Below are positions 44,397 to 57,383 of a stretch of DNA of 64,000 bases, one piece after another. This stretch comes from Muraenolepis orangiensis. Taxonomy: Eukaryota > Chordata > Actinopteri > Gadiformes > Muraenolepididae. The DNA lies in contig CM051007.1 in the NCBI GenBank assembly GCA_027704905.1, positions 22,895,812 through 22,959,811 on the forward strand, in the 5' to 3' direction. Positions within the stretch are counted from its first letter, which is position 1; every line of letters starts with the position of its first letter. A model generated the notes under the pieces. It ran no database searches. It had not been told where the DNA came from and saw only the letters and a list, made by a program, of their open reading frames with translations. Position numbers and translations under genes: made by a program.

Positions 44397-45341
44397 TCAA
44401 AGGGCACGAGACAATGTGTCTGCTCTGGTCCTCTCTGGACCTCTCTGGTTCTCTCTGGACCTCTCTGGACCTCTCTGGACCTCTCTGGTCCTCTCTGGTC
44501 GTCTCTGGACCTCTCTGGACCTCTCTGGTTCCCTCTGGTCCTCTCTGGACCATCTGTAGGCGGCCAAACGCAGCCTTAGCCTGGCCACGGACAACGACCC
44601 AGAAGGGCATCGTACAGGGGCCGCATGAGGTGAGCCGCTGTTATAAAAGTTCACCATAACCAGGAACTCCTGCAGGGACTTAACGGTGTGGGGGCGCGGG
44701 AAACTGGCCACGGCATCCACCCTGGCGGGGAGTGGAATGGCTCCCTCTGGCGAGACACGGTGTCCGAGGAAGTCGATGGACAGTACACCAAACTGGCACT
44801 CTGCTGGGTTTACGATTAGCCCATGTGTGCTGAGCCGCTCAAACAGCTGCCGGAGGTGTGTCAGGTGCTCCTCCGCAAAGTCTCTGGCTACGAGAATGTC
44901 GTCTAAATAATCTAACAAAAACGGCATTTCTCGCAGCACAGAGTCCAAAAGTCGCTGGAACGTTTGTACCGCCCCCTTGAGTCTGAACGGCGTGATGACT
45001 GCTGTCTTTGGCAAGTCCCTTGGGTGGACCAGTACCTGGTGGTAGCCACGCACCAAGTTCACCTTGGAGACGATGGTGGTTCCCGCCAGGTGGGCTGAAA
45101 AATCTTGGATGTGTGGTACGGGGTACCGGTCGAGGGTCGTGATGTTGTTCAGTTGAAAGAAATCTCTGCAGGGGTGCCAACTGCCATCAGCCTTCGTCAC
45201 CATGTGCAAGGGGAGGCCCACGGGCTGTCAAAGTGGTGCACAATGCCAAGACACTCCATGGCAGTGAACTCCCCCTTAGCGATGGTGAGCTTAGTCCCTG
45301 TATTCCGTGGCACCGTCCGTGACGATATGGTGCTCTACTCC
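44397..45341 (-). pseudogene. Ty3/gypsy reverse transcriptase fragment (copy 1)
   Basis: RT blocks run from GSWHPCRDFFQLN through FRLKGAVQTFQR and the catalytic YLDDILVA to the DFLGHRVSPEG connection. The frame then runs into the 10-bp repeat and ends; RNase H and integrase are missing. One base is missing in a G run near 45210 compared with copy 2, so the N-terminal part is out of frame here. Confidence 0.8.
44408..44555. repeat. 10-bp minisatellite CTCTCTGGAC, about 14 units
   Basis: Tandem CTCTCTGG(A/T)(C/T) units. On the minus strand the reverse-transcriptase frame reads straight through, giving repeated GPERSRE-like residues. Copy at 55506-55653. Confidence 0.9.
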
Positions 45342-45556
45342 GTGCTTGGCCGCCACTGATTAAAAGGTAAGCGTGGTGAGTTCCGGAAACTCTGAGAGGA
45401 GGCGTTGATACGAGTCTCCGGCGGCGAGCATGTTGGACAGGCCGCGCGTCCCCGCACCTCCTGGCATGCACGAGTACATAGAGAACGAAACAGCGTCGAT
45501 GAGTAGGTTAAACACAAACAAAAAATCTGCGCCAAGGCGGGAAACCGACACCGCGG

Positions 45557-46285
45557 TCATGATGAAGTCCTAGCCAAATGCCGCTCACCAAAACACACCT
45601 CCACATACCTGGTAGCGTAGGTGTGTATGGGTGTGCCATTAGCGGCGTCCATCGGGGGCCCGTATCCACCAGCTATGGTGTCAGCAGCCGATGCAGGGAG
45701 GATGCTGCGCTGGGCACCTGAGTCGACCAGCAGCCACTGGCCTGACAATTCGTCCGTTATGAACAACAGCCTGCTGTCTCCGCCAGCGCTCTTGGCCGTT
45801 AACGAGTGCCTGCCCTGGAGTTTCCCTGGTTGATAAAAGTGCATGGCGGGCGACACTGTTTGGCCATGGCTCCAAATCTGTTGTGGAAGTACATAGTCCA
45901 TTGTCACATTGGCGATGGGCAGCGGTGGCGCCCGCTGTGTCCTCCAGCGACGGGTCCGACGTCCGGGCAGGGAGCAGCGCGTGCGCAAAATGCTGCCGGC
46001 CGGCGAGAAAAATCCTGTCGGCCTCAGCAGCCAGCACGCGGTAGTCCTTGGTGGAGGAGAGTGGGGAGCCGGCTAGCGCGTGCGCATGGGCGTCGGGAGC
46101 TGGCGCAGAAAAATGTGTGTAAAAAGGAAAGCCCAAACTAGCCAACATCCTCTCCAGCAACTCAGACGGTCCGCCTTCTCCATCTCCGACAGCTTGAATG
46201 TTCTTAAAAGGAGTGTTTTAAGAGCCATGTACTTGCCGCCCCATCGCCCAGGCCGTTGCGGCACGGCATCCAACACCACTACCAC
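45557..46285 (-). pseudogene. Ty3/gypsy gag and protease remnants (copy 1)
   Basis: A gag start (VVVLDAVPQR, KYMALKTLLLRTF) at 46073-46285 shifts frame into 45681-46160 (DYRVLAAEADRIFLAGRQHF) and then to 45557-45988, which carries the protease motif LLVDSGAQRSILP. No zinc knuckle was found. Order and strand agree with the RT downstream, so it is one decayed element. Confidence 0.75.
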
Positions 46286-46460
46286 ATGGTAGTGCTTGGC
46301 AATTTCCTGGGTTATTCCTCTCAGTTGGAACTGGGCTTCATTGGAACCATGGCCGGGGCCTGTGCTGCCACAACTCGGGCAACTTAATCACTGCGGCGTA
46401 GACGTTAGCCGGAACTCCTGCCGGCGCTGCATTACTGTTTGCTTCGAGCATGATTTCTAT

Positions 46461-46478
46461 CAGCGTTCGGGGTCACCA
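46461..46478 (-). other. primer binding site, tRNA-Trp-like
   Basis: The minus strand reads TGGTGACCCCGAACGCTG, directly inside the LTR. The first 12 bases match the tRNA-Trp site and the rest diverge, so either a decayed tRNA-Trp site or another tRNA. Confidence 0.6.
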
Positions 46479-46479
46479 A

Positions 46480-46680
46480 TGTGGGAGTGAGTAGAAACGA
46501 GGAGACGGAGACAGGTTGTCGAGTCGAAAAGTTTACTCCCCAAAATGAACAGTAATAACAGCGGCAGTAGTCAGACATGTTAACGTATCAGAACCGGTAC
46601 ATTCAAATCTCCCGCTCTAAACATTACCCAGAAAGCTTCTGGGTTGAATTGTCTTAAAGGAGCCGTAAATCCATCTCACA
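46480..46680 (-). repeat. 201-bp LTR of the decayed gypsy element (copy 1)
   Basis: On the minus strand it runs from TGTGAGATGG to CTCCCACA, followed by the primer site. It contains a GAAGCTTTCTGGG block. The partner LTR is not found on the pol side, in line with loss of the 3' half. Copy at 57578-57778. Confidence 0.65.
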
Positions 46681-47345
46681 GTGTCCAGTGAATGTCTGTG
46701 TCCCAAATGGGTCACCACAATATATAAATGATTTCGATGTATATGTTGTTTATATGTTGTATGTTGCTTTTTGCCTTTCTTGATTGTATCTTCTCCGGCG
46801 ATGTTGATTCATGTTGTGGAGCAGCAAAAAGTTAAGAAAAACCTAAACAAGAATCACATGAAATGTCTTAATCATAGTTTAATACACCTTCAGCCAGTGA
46901 TTAAAGTTAACGACACCCTAAACACCCTTTGAACAACCCAATTAACCATGCGTTTAAAAGTTAAACACTGATTAGCTGATTTAACGACACGTTAAGAGTT
47001 AAACACCCTTTGAACAACCGGCCCCTGTTATGTTGTTAAGTGTTAGTCATGGAATTTAAAGATCGATCAATTCAGTTGAAGGAAAGTATCACCATAATGT
47101 GTTTTAAATGTTGCCGTTGCAGTGTACCTTTTTATTTATATATGAACTGCATATTGGAGCATTAATGAATATCTTGATGTATGTTACCGGGTTAGGTGCT
47201 GGGAATGTGGAGTTGTAAGGGGTGCAAAAAAAACGGTCTCAAGTAGGTCTAAGCTATTTAATCACTACAAGTTTAGCATCCACATTTTGGACTAAGTTCT
47301 CCTTTACCATGTACATACCTGCACTGTCCATGCACATTTAAAATG
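46681..47345. other. upstream flank, no gene recognised
   Basis: Contains several CACCCTTTGAACAAC and GTTAAACAC words. Repeated at 57779-58444. It ends at the gap. Confidence 0.4.
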
Positions 47346-48345
47346 NNNNNNNNNNNNNNNNNNNNNNNNNNNNNNNNNNNNNNNNNNNNNNNNNNNNNNN
47401 NNNNNNNNNNNNNNNNNNNNNNNNNNNNNNNNNNNNNNNNNNNNNNNNNNNNNNNNNNNNNNNNNNNNNNNNNNNNNNNNNNNNNNNNNNNNNNNNNNNN
47501 NNNNNNNNNNNNNNNNNNNNNNNNNNNNNNNNNNNNNNNNNNNNNNNNNNNNNNNNNNNNNNNNNNNNNNNNNNNNNNNNNNNNNNNNNNNNNNNNNNNN
47601 NNNNNNNNNNNNNNNNNNNNNNNNNNNNNNNNNNNNNNNNNNNNNNNNNNNNNNNNNNNNNNNNNNNNNNNNNNNNNNNNNNNNNNNNNNNNNNNNNNNN
47701 NNNNNNNNNNNNNNNNNNNNNNNNNNNNNNNNNNNNNNNNNNNNNNNNNNNNNNNNNNNNNNNNNNNNNNNNNNNNNNNNNNNNNNNNNNNNNNNNNNNN
47801 NNNNNNNNNNNNNNNNNNNNNNNNNNNNNNNNNNNNNNNNNNNNNNNNNNNNNNNNNNNNNNNNNNNNNNNNNNNNNNNNNNNNNNNNNNNNNNNNNNNN
47901 NNNNNNNNNNNNNNNNNNNNNNNNNNNNNNNNNNNNNNNNNNNNNNNNNNNNNNNNNNNNNNNNNNNNNNNNNNNNNNNNNNNNNNNNNNNNNNNNNNNN
48001 NNNNNNNNNNNNNNNNNNNNNNNNNNNNNNNNNNNNNNNNNNNNNNNNNNNNNNNNNNNNNNNNNNNNNNNNNNNNNNNNNNNNNNNNNNNNNNNNNNNN
48101 NNNNNNNNNNNNNNNNNNNNNNNNNNNNNNNNNNNNNNNNNNNNNNNNNNNNNNNNNNNNNNNNNNNNNNNNNNNNNNNNNNNNNNNNNNNNNNNNNNNN
48201 NNNNNNNNNNNNNNNNNNNNNNNNNNNNNNNNNNNNNNNNNNNNNNNNNNNNNNNNNNNNNNNNNNNNNNNNNNNNNNNNNNNNNNNNNNNNNNNNNNNN
48301 NNNNNNNNNNNNNNNNNNNNNNNNNNNNNNNNNNNNNNNNNNNNN
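47346..48345. other. assembly gap, exactly 1000 N
   Basis: Fixed-length N run between the two copies of the 10.1-kb duplicated block. Frames that span it are artefacts. Confidence 0.99.
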
Positions 48346-50057
48346 AGACAATGGAAATTATTGTTTGCGGGTTAGATGGTGGAGAAGCTTTTTCTGACCG
48401 CATTACTTTACGCATTATTTTTCGCATTAATATAGGAATTACTTTACTCATCACTTGGAGCAGTGTGGCGATTAGTTTGTTTTATTTCTTGAAAGTCAAC
48501 CGGAGTTTCTGGTTTATTAAACACCTTTTAGTTAAACTCTCTCCGTGCGTGCTTTCTGGAAATGTGTGTCGGACCTCCTCACCTAACCTCAAGTGGCTTG
48601 AGAATGAAAACCCAGGATAAGCCGTTACAATTCAGAAAACTACGCAAGTCTGAGAAATGAAAGACGGACGCCGGCTGCTCGTTTGGAGACGGGAGATGCA
48701 GAGCAGAGCGCGTGGAACTCGTGAGTAGAGCCAGGACTTATTGAATGGACGTGCTTGTGATATAGTGGACAAATAACCTTTGTTGATTCAAGCAACATTC
48801 AATGTAACAAATGTTAAAATGTTATGGATGTTTTTTGGATGTTGTGCATGTTATGCACAAGGACGTCTGTGAAGGAAATAAAACGCACACTGCAGAGCGC
48901 CGAGGGAAGTGTTATAGAGTGAAAACAGATAAATCAATAACGGAAATCAATAAAGATAAAGGCAACTAATCAGTGGAAAAGTCTGAACCTAAAACTGCCA
49001 AAGAGGCAGAGGATCTGTTGAGATCTCTCATTGCAACACGCAGAGGGAAACTTGGAGTGTAGGAAACTCAACGAAATTAAGGCTTTGCTTATTGAAGGTG
49101 GAAATATTGAGGATGTTGATAAATGGATGGATATTTTTAAACAAGCAGTGAATGAATTTAGTAGGGTGCATAATTCTGTTCAAGAACTGCTCTCACAAGA
49201 GGAAATGAAAATGACTATGTGGACTGGTATGAGCCCAGAATGACTAACCTCAACTACTAGAATCGGACCACTGGACAGTATTTATAATGTGTCAAGGAGG
49301 ACAACTGCTTCGAGGGCTTCTTCTGCTGCTCAGTTAGCCAGAGCTGAGAAATCAGCTCTGGAGACCAATTATGCTGCTTTAAAGGACATGCATGCACTGC
49401 AGTTGGAGGAAACAATGGAAAAAGTGGAACTGGATGCACAGATTGCGGCAGCAGACGCCAAAATCAAAGTACTTCTAAATACAAATGAGGTGGACACATA
49501 TGGAGATGCTCTGAATGCCCATTTTGATGAAGAAAGTCAACTGGGAAATGTGGACCAAACAAACATACAACTTCAACTTTGGAATTTGCAGAAGTGGCCG
49601 CTGTACCTAAAACTCCACTACAGAGAGCAGTTGGGAACATCCATAATATCAGGAAGGCAAGCATGCAGTAGTGGACTGTTTAAAACTCAAGTCAGAGCCG
49701 CTTGACAAAAATATTCAATATCTGAAAATAAATGGTTACTGTTTTGGTTGCCTAAAGAAGGGGCACATGAGCAAAGACTGCAACGCAAAAATGTATCTGT
49801 CAAACATCCAACACTGCTACATGTGGAGGTTCTGAACTCAAAGCAAGAAACCCTGCAAAAATGGAGTCGAACAGAACCGAAGCAAACTTCAATCAACAGT
49901 GCACAAGTATCAGCTGATCATGTAACAGGGGCCGGTAAAGAATGTGCCCTTGCTATTGTTCCGGTTCAAGTGAAAGCAGCAAGAGGAAGCAAATGCTATG
50001 CTATGGACAAATCAGAAAAAAAATGGTAGCAACAGTCAATAGAATTTCAATGGAAAA
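48346..50057 (+). pseudogene. BEL/Pao-like gag remnant (copy 2)
   Basis: Repeat of 37244-38955. Frames at 49031-49243, 49289-49705 and 49748-50029 match copy 1; the last differs by one added A near 50020, which changes the final residues. Confidence 0.6.
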
Positions 50058-50311
50058 TGACTTGAACATTTTATAAAAATAAAAAAGATTTAATGCGTGT
50101 ATCAGTTCTACTTTTTATAGTATTGTGTTTTAGAAATTCATACTGCAGGAGGGAATGGAGAGTAAGCATTCCATTGCACTTGGACAAATATAAATCTTGA
50201 ATCTTGTGTCTTCAATCTGATATGATTGTGACACATGTCCATCATGAATCACTCACTTCACTCACAACAAACCTTTCTGCTGCTGCTTAGCTCAGCTTAT
50301 TAGCCATCCCC

Positions 50312-51032
50312 CTAGCTGTACCATTTCTTTGTCAGTGTTCCCCTCCCATTGTCTGCAGCCAGACCATTTTCTCTTGAATGTCCTTGAGTTAACATTTGTT
50401 GTGGTTGTTCCATTCCCAACGACTGAATCTCCGCAATTGCCATGGTTTTGCCTAGAAAGAGGAACTCAGTCAACGTCATCTCTGGTTTCTGTAGTGCTTG
50501 ACGCCGCAGTTTATTTGCATGTTTGAATTTCATGGTTTTTATCTCTCTTTCGACGTCAGGAAAGTCACAGGTTGCTGCTAGCTGCCGCAGCCTTGTGTGA
50601 TACGAGTCAATCGTTTCCCCTGCTAAATGTCGAGTTGTCTGAATGTGTAGGTCTCGTAGACTATGTTGATTTTGGGGGAAAGTACTCACTCACTCACTTG
50701 TTTTTTGCAAGTTTGTAGTCTTTTGCCTCTCCAGTGTCTGTGAGTGTGTCAAATATGTCCTGCCCTGCATAATGTAGAAGCATTGCACACTTTCTTTTAT
50801 CATCCTTGATGTTTAGCGTAGTGAGGACATTTTCGAAATGCTGTATCCACTTTTTCCATTGGGTAGCTGAATTGTAATCCTCATTTATGTCAAAAGCAGG
50901 GAACGGTGGTAATGCAGCGGCCATGGTTGGGGGAAGAAAATGTATTCTCATTGCCAGTGTAAAGCCAGTCAGATACCAAGTATTATGGAATTTTCTTGGA
51001 GGATTTATTAGGATTGAAATATCCCAAAGCAT
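50312..51032 (-). pseudogene. gypsy-like gag fragment (copy 2)
   Basis: Same two frames and the same break at the ACTC repeat as 39209-39929, so the break predates the duplication or reflects the same locus. Confidence 0.7.
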
Positions 51033-52156
51033 GTCACATTAACATAGCTCTCTTGACTATCGTTTAGCGTAGCGTTGTCTTGTTTCTTATTCTAAGCTTA
51101 TTTATTTTGCAACATCAACAAATTAACCACCAAGAACACCCCTCCTGGACAGAACAGAAAGACAACCAAACATAAACCACAAACATTACAGTAAGCATGT
51201 GTTTAATCTTTGTTACAATTTTGAAAGGACCTTGGAAAATAGATTTTCCTGTAAGTGGTCCCTGGCCCCAACAAGTTGGAGAACCCCTGGCTTTTATGAC
51301 CTGTTTTGTTTTGTTTACTGATGTGATACTTCTTGCCTATCATTATCAGAGGGAAGGGGTGAAGAGTTGTAGGGTGAATTGTAAGCACGGTAGTCCTTTA
51401 GCCAAGGGAGGTGTTGGGGAGAAAGAGGAAGTGTGCCATATTGAAAAGCCATGTAATGTTCATTGTGCTGAGGACAAAGAGCTAACTAAAAGGTCAATCA
51501 TTTACCGGACTGTATCTCATTCTTTCCCACCTGATATACCACAGAGGTGGATGTTGCAGACAGTGTTCTTCTCATACAATGCATATAAAGCAGTACGAAG
51601 TAGCAGTACGAAGTAGCAGTAGTAAGTTACATACCGCAATTTTTTCACAACAGGCATATTTAGCAGTACCAGTGAAACTTTCCCCTTTAGGGTTATTTTA
51701 TTAAGTTTAGTCCTACAGTGATTACGTTTTCAACAGCCACCCAGGAAATGAGTTTGACCTAATTCTGACTTTATTTTGTAAATGTGCTGATTTCAGTTTA
51801 TAAACTCTTCAATAGATTTATATTGAAGGAAAATTGAAACAACTGATATAATTACATAGGAATATAAAATAACTGAATCCCTTTTAATACCTGACGTATG
51901 CAAGGTCTAGAATTGTTTAATGTTTGGACCATTACAGCATTGTCCGGCCACTCCTATGTATGCTTCTGACCATTGTTAATCAAATCTTCCCCAATCCCGG
52001 GTGAACTTGACACTAGTTTGTGAAGGCACCAGGGTTAAGTATGTATTGATGGGGGCAAGACACACCAATATTTCTGATGAAATAATAATGTGCGTAAATA
52101 ACTGTAGAAGCGTTTAGGAAGCTACCAATGACAAAAGTCTGGTTCATTCAACTTAC

Positions 52157-52312
52157 CTAATGAAATAAGTGTTGCTGGTATCCAGATAAGGTCAGCCATG
52201 AGGGATAATATTGTGAGGAGGCATGCTACTCCCTTTCCATACTTGATGTAGAAGGGATCTAGCATGGTCACAAATCTCCTGTCCCTCATGGGCTTGGTGA
52301 ACACTAAGCCAC
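52157..52312 (-). CDS. slc5a7-like: transporter exon 3 (copy 2)
   Basis: Identical in protein to 41055-41210, with the same acceptor CTCCAG and donor GTAAGT. Exon 4 would fall inside the gap; no exons 4-8 exist for this copy in the window. Confidence 0.85.
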
Positions 52313-52469
52313 CTGGAGAAGAAAAAAAAGACAAGGTCAAATATTTGTGGAGGCTAATAATAACTGAATATAGAGGAAACTTTTAAAGCTTTTAAACAAT
52401 TTGAGCGGTACATTTGTATTGAGATTTACCTTCAAATGGAATGGTGTTTAGTCTAAAAAAACATTACTT

Positions 52470-52863
52470 ACATGATAAGGCTCTACACATGAAATAAGAC
52501 TCTTACACATCATGAAATAAGGCTGTTACACATCATGAATTAGGCTTTTACAGATCATGCATAAAGGCTTTTACAGATCATGCATGAAGTCTCTTACAGT
52601 TCATGAATTGAGGCTCTTACAGATAACGACTTAAGGATTTTACAGATTACAAATTATTGCTCATATAGTTCATGAATTAAGGTTCTTGCAGATAATGATT
52701 TGAGGCTCTTACAGATTGCAAACTAAGGTTCTTGTATATAATAAATTAAGGTTCTTACAGCTTTTATGCATGATGAATTAAGGCTCTTACAGATAATGTT
52801 TTAAGGCTCTTATAGATAAAACATTTTAAGGCTCTTATCTATCATTAATTAAGGCTCTTACAC
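52470..52863 (-). repeat. 24-bp splice-donor minisatellite (copy 2)
   Basis: Same array as 41378-41766 except for small deletions in the distal units near 52475-52490. Confidence 0.85.
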
Positions 52864-52978
52864 GTAATGAAGGCAGTGGCGTATGCGGTCATGAGCATGA
52901 TCACCTCCTGGAGCCCGTTCATGGGGGTGTAGGCTGCCTCAGCCAACATAATGAAGAATCCGCCACCAATCCACGTGG
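52862..52978 (-). CDS. slc5a7-like: transporter exon 2 (copy 2)
   Basis: Identical in protein to exon 2 at 41765-41881; the donor again runs into the minisatellite. Confidence 0.85.
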
Positions 52979-53432
52979 CTACAGGATAAATGCACATATA
53001 AGCACACAAAAATAACTCACACACACGCACACACATACACACAACATATTTACCACACAAGACAGGACAGGACACACACACAGGTTTGCGTCTAAGGGGC
53101 TCACGCCAGTAATTGTTGAGTGTCTCGGGTCCTCGAACAATTACAAAATTTAATATTGAGTATATATCTTGTACGACAACTCTATTGTGGAATGCTCTTT
53201 GGCCAGAAAATGTTAATGTTCAGACAACAATTACAGAATAACCAGTAGTATAACTGGTAGTTTGGCCCTTTTGGCAATTGGAATTTAATTGATTAATAAT
53301 TGAACTGATATAAAACAAACTAGTACCAGACTGACTCCCTTATAGGGCCGTTTCTAGATGCAGTCTGTCCCTGCATTCTGCTCTGAAACTCTCGAAACAA
53401 CATCCCAGCAAGGATAAGCAAGAAGAACCAAC

Positions 53433-53616
53433 CAGTCATGGTGAACATGCCCACCACCAGGCTGATCTGTCGGTTGCCCAGCAAGATCATCTCTATCGGG
53501 TCCGCTGAACTCTTTTTGGTCTCTCTCTTGGATTTGAAGGAAGCCCAGATTCCAGTTCCGAGGACCACCAGGTAGTAAAAGGCCATAACCAACACTCCTG
53601 GTACATTGACAGCCAT
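53433..53616 (-). CDS. slc5a7-like: transporter exon 1 (copy 2)
   Basis: Start codon and 184 bases identical in protein to 42336-42519. With exons 2 and 3 this gives only the N-terminal 152 residues, so it is either a partial duplicate or the same gene assembled twice. Confidence 0.85.
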
Positions 53617-54368
53617 GGTTCACCTGCTGCTGCACTGAAAAAAATGGAATTGGTTTGTTTTCAGTTGATTATGGAGAATGTTGAATGTTCTCTCTCTCGA
53701 GTGGGGGAGGTTAAGTGGTCAGTGGCCAATATAGAGATGGACCTTTGAAACAGTCAATTAATTATTAATTATTTTATGTTGGAATGTTCGTAAGGGGCTT
53801 CCATCACAAGATATATGTCACATAAGACACAAGGCTTTGTCAACAATATGAATAAATATATTTATATATTTATATTTATATGCATTATCTGGTTTTAGAT
53901 AGATTAGCCACCTGCTCGACCGCGGCATTTGTTTGAACCAAATGATCAACTAAACCCCTGAATCGGACCGAGTCTACAGTACAGTAGCTGGGGTTTGGCT
54001 TTATTTATCATGCTGCACAGTACAAGTGTCCAGGTAGCAATGAAATGCTTAGGATTTGTGCAAACTACAAAAATGCTCATTGAAGATACAAGATGTTTTT
54101 AATTGCCAAATACAATGGAATGCTTACTCCCCATTCCCTCCCGCAGAATGAATTTCAACAACAACACTATACTTTATGCAATACTGTAGAGAATTTACAT
54201 GTACGTTGTACCATTTACGTCCATACCTACTGCTTATACTGTGTATACTACGGTTACCTTCTTCTACCGTGCTTACGGTAATATGTTAATATGAGAAGGT
54301 GACGTCACTACGCAGACCACGTACTCTGCGTCTCCTGTTTTTCACCAAGAGTGTGTGAGGCTTGCGCG

Positions 54369-54455
54369 CCTCAGTCTCTGTGTGTGTCTGTTCATGAGCA
54401 AGTTCATGTGAGTCACATGAACTTGCCCATGAACAGACACACACACAGACTGAGG
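54369..54455. repeat. 87-bp near-perfect palindrome (copy 2)
   Basis: Same sequence and same two mismatched pairs as 43271-43357. Confidence 0.9.
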
Positions 54456-54691
54456 ATAAATCCGCCGGACGGCTAAAAAAGTATTACGCGTCTTTTTGTG
54501 TCTAACGTAAGAAACCGCTGAGTTAAAGACTCATCAGGTTATGGGCCCAGACAAGAATACGAAGAAGAAGTTCACGAGACAAGAAGAAGAAGTTTGCGCG
54601 AGGCAAAAGCACGCCAAAACTAAAAGGCTAACTTGACTTGCTAGGTTAGCAAGTCAAGTTTAGCTAGCAGCCACGATATTGCGTTAGCAAC

Positions 54692-55093
54692 ATGGCAAAC
54701 CGAGTGACGAGCGGTATGTGGTCTCAGCTTGTATTCGACGGAGATGAAAGGAAGTATGGACTCTGGGAGACAAGGTTTCTGGGGCACCTACACACCTTAA
54801 ATCTGAAAGAGACAAGCCACGGTCATCTTCAGGAAAGGAGAGAGTGTCATGACAAGCAGCGACGGTACAATGTTTGACATCCATGAGTATGGCAAATTGT
54901 ACTACCTTCATACAGTTGATAAAAATGTGAATAAATGTAATGGTTGCCATGACATGCAAACCAATGAAATTTCAAAAAAATGAAATGTTGGGTAATTGCA
55001 ATTATGAAGATGTGCAAAATTTACAAGAAGTAGTAGAAGGCATGGAAATAAAAGGCAGGGCCACCAGACCAGTCCAATTATGTGAAACATGTT
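54692..55093 (+). pseudogene. Ty1/copia-like remnant (copy 2)
   Basis: Repeat of 43594-43995 with the same internal deletion. Confidence 0.6.
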
Positions 55094-55494
55094 GTTACAA
55101 CCCGCGATGTCCAAGGGTGTTCGACAAACGGGTAAAGGGGGATCCCGTGTGTGCCGGAGCAAGAACGGCGTCAACACAGGGGTCAAAGTGCAATAACAGT
55201 GTGTATTTGTGGAAAACAAAGGATACAGACACAGGATAAACTCAAATACAAAATACCAGGATCCAGGCCTAGGGACCTGGTGGAAGTATGCCAAATCAAA
55301 AGGAGCTACACAAAGCTACGCAAAAAGGAAAACTAAATTGCCCCCTGGCAACTATCAAATAGCAGCGGTGGCAACAAGCGAAGAGCAAAGAGCAAACATG
55401 TCGGGCACGTTTGTTTGAGTCAAACAAAACATTCAACCAACATACTTGAGCTTCCTGGGAAAGTAAAATTTACAAACCATTACAGCTCATTAAA

Positions 55495-56454
55495 TCAAAG
55501 GGCACGAGACAATGTGTCTGCTCTGGTCCTCTCTGGACCTCTCTGGTTCTCTCTGGACCTCTCTGGACCTCTCTGGACCTCTCTGGTCCTCTCTGGTCGT
55601 CTCTGGACCTCTCTGGACCTCTCTGGTTCCCTCTGGTCCTCTCTGGACCATCTGTAGGCGGCCAAACGCAGCCTTAGCCTGGCCACGGACAACGACCCAG
55701 AAGGGCATCGTACAGGGGCCGCATGAGGTGAGCCGCTGTTATAAAAGTTCACCATAACCAGGAACTCCTGCAGGGACTTAACGGTGTGGGGGCGCGGGAA
55801 ACTGGCCACGGCATCCACCCTGGCGGGGAGTGGAATGGCTCCCTCTGGCGAGACACGGTGTCCGAGGAAGTCGATGGACAGTACACCAAACTGGCACTCT
55901 GCTGGGTTTACGATTAGCCCATGTGTGCTGAGCCGCTCAAACAGCTGCCGGAGGTGTGTCAGGTGCTCCTCCGCAAAGTCTCTGGCTACGAGAATGTCGT
56001 CTAAATAATCTAACAAAAACGGCATTTCTCGCAGCACAGAGTCCAAAAGTCGCTGGAACGTTTGTACCGCCCCCTTGAGTCTGAACGGCGTGATGACTGC
56101 TGTCTTTGGCAAGTCCCTTGGGTGGACCAGTACCTGGTGGTAGCCACGCACCAAGTTCACCTTGGAGACGATGGTGGTTCCCGCCAGGTGGGCTGAAAAA
56201 TCTTGGATGTGTGGTACGGGGTACCGGTCGAGGGTCGTGATGTTGTTCAGTTGAAAGAAATCTCTGCAGGGGTGCCAACTGCCATCAGCCTTCGTCACCA
56301 TGTGCAAGGGGGAGGCCCACGGGCTGTCAAAGCGGTGCACAATGCCAAGACACTCCATGGCAGTGAACTCCCCCTTAGCGATGGTGAGCTTAGTCCTGTA
56401 TTCCGTGGCACCGTCCGTGACGATATGGTGCTCTACTCCGTGCTTGGCCGCCAC
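55495..56454 (-). pseudogene. Ty3/gypsy reverse transcriptase fragment (copy 2)
   Basis: Longer open frame than copy 1 (319 codons), because the G run near 56310 and a C run near 56395 have the lengths that keep frame. It adds the VEHHIVTDGA and SPWASPLHMV blocks upstream of the RT core. It still ends in the 10-bp repeat (55506-55653), with no RNase H or integrase. Confidence 0.8.
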
Positions 56455-56654
56455 TGATTAAAAGGTAAGCGTGGTGAGTTCCGGAAACTCTGAGAGGAGG
56501 CGTTGATACGAGTCTCCGGCGGCGAGCATGTTGGACAGGCCGCGCGTCCCCGCACCTCCTGGCATGCACGAGTACATAGAGAACGAAACAGCGTCGATGA
56601 GTAGGTTAAACACAAACAAAAAATCTGCGCCAAGGCGGGAAACCGACACCGCGG

Positions 56655-57383
56655 TCATGATGAAGTCCTAGCCAAATGCCGCTCACCAAAACACACCTCC
56701 ACATACCTGGTAGCGTAGGTGTGTATGGGTGTGCCATTAGCGGCGTCCATCGGGGGCCCGTATCCACCAGCTATGGTGTCAGCAGCCGATGCAGGGAGGA
56801 TGCTGCGCTGGGCACCTGAGTCGACCAGCAGCCACTGGCCTGACAATTCGTCCGTTATGAACAACAGCCTGCTGTCTCCGCCAGCGCTCTTGGCCGTTAA
56901 CGAGTGCCTGCCCTGGAGTTTCCCTGGTTGATAAAAGTGCATGGCGGGCGACACTGTTTGGCCATGGCTCCAAATCTGTTGTGGAAGTACATAGTCCATT
57001 GTCACATTGGCGATGGGCAGCGGTGGCGCCCGCTGTGTCCTCCAGCGACGGGTCCGACGTCCGGGCAGGGAGCAGCGCGTGCGCAAAATGCTGCCGGCCG
57101 GCGAGAAAAATCCTGTCGGCCTCAGCAGCCAGCACGCGGTAGTCCTTGGTGGAGGAGAGTGGGGAGCCGGCTAGCGCGTGCGCATGGGCGTCGGGAGCTG
57201 GCGCAGAAAAATGTGTGTAAAAAGGAAAGCCCAAACTAGCCAACATCCTCTCCAGCAACTCAGACGGTCCGCCTTCTCCATCTCCGACAGCTTGAATGTT
57301 CTTAAAAGGAGTGTTTTAAGAGCCATGTACTTGCCGCCCCATCGCCCAGGCCGTTGCGGCACGGCATCCAACACCACTACCAC
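56655..57383 (-). pseudogene. Ty3/gypsy gag and protease remnants (copy 2)
   Basis: Same frames as 45557-46285, including DSGAQ. Confidence 0.75.

Noticed and set aside
47273..48620. Long open frames of up to 425 codons
   Set aside because: They consist almost wholly of N from the gap; only the ends are real sequence.
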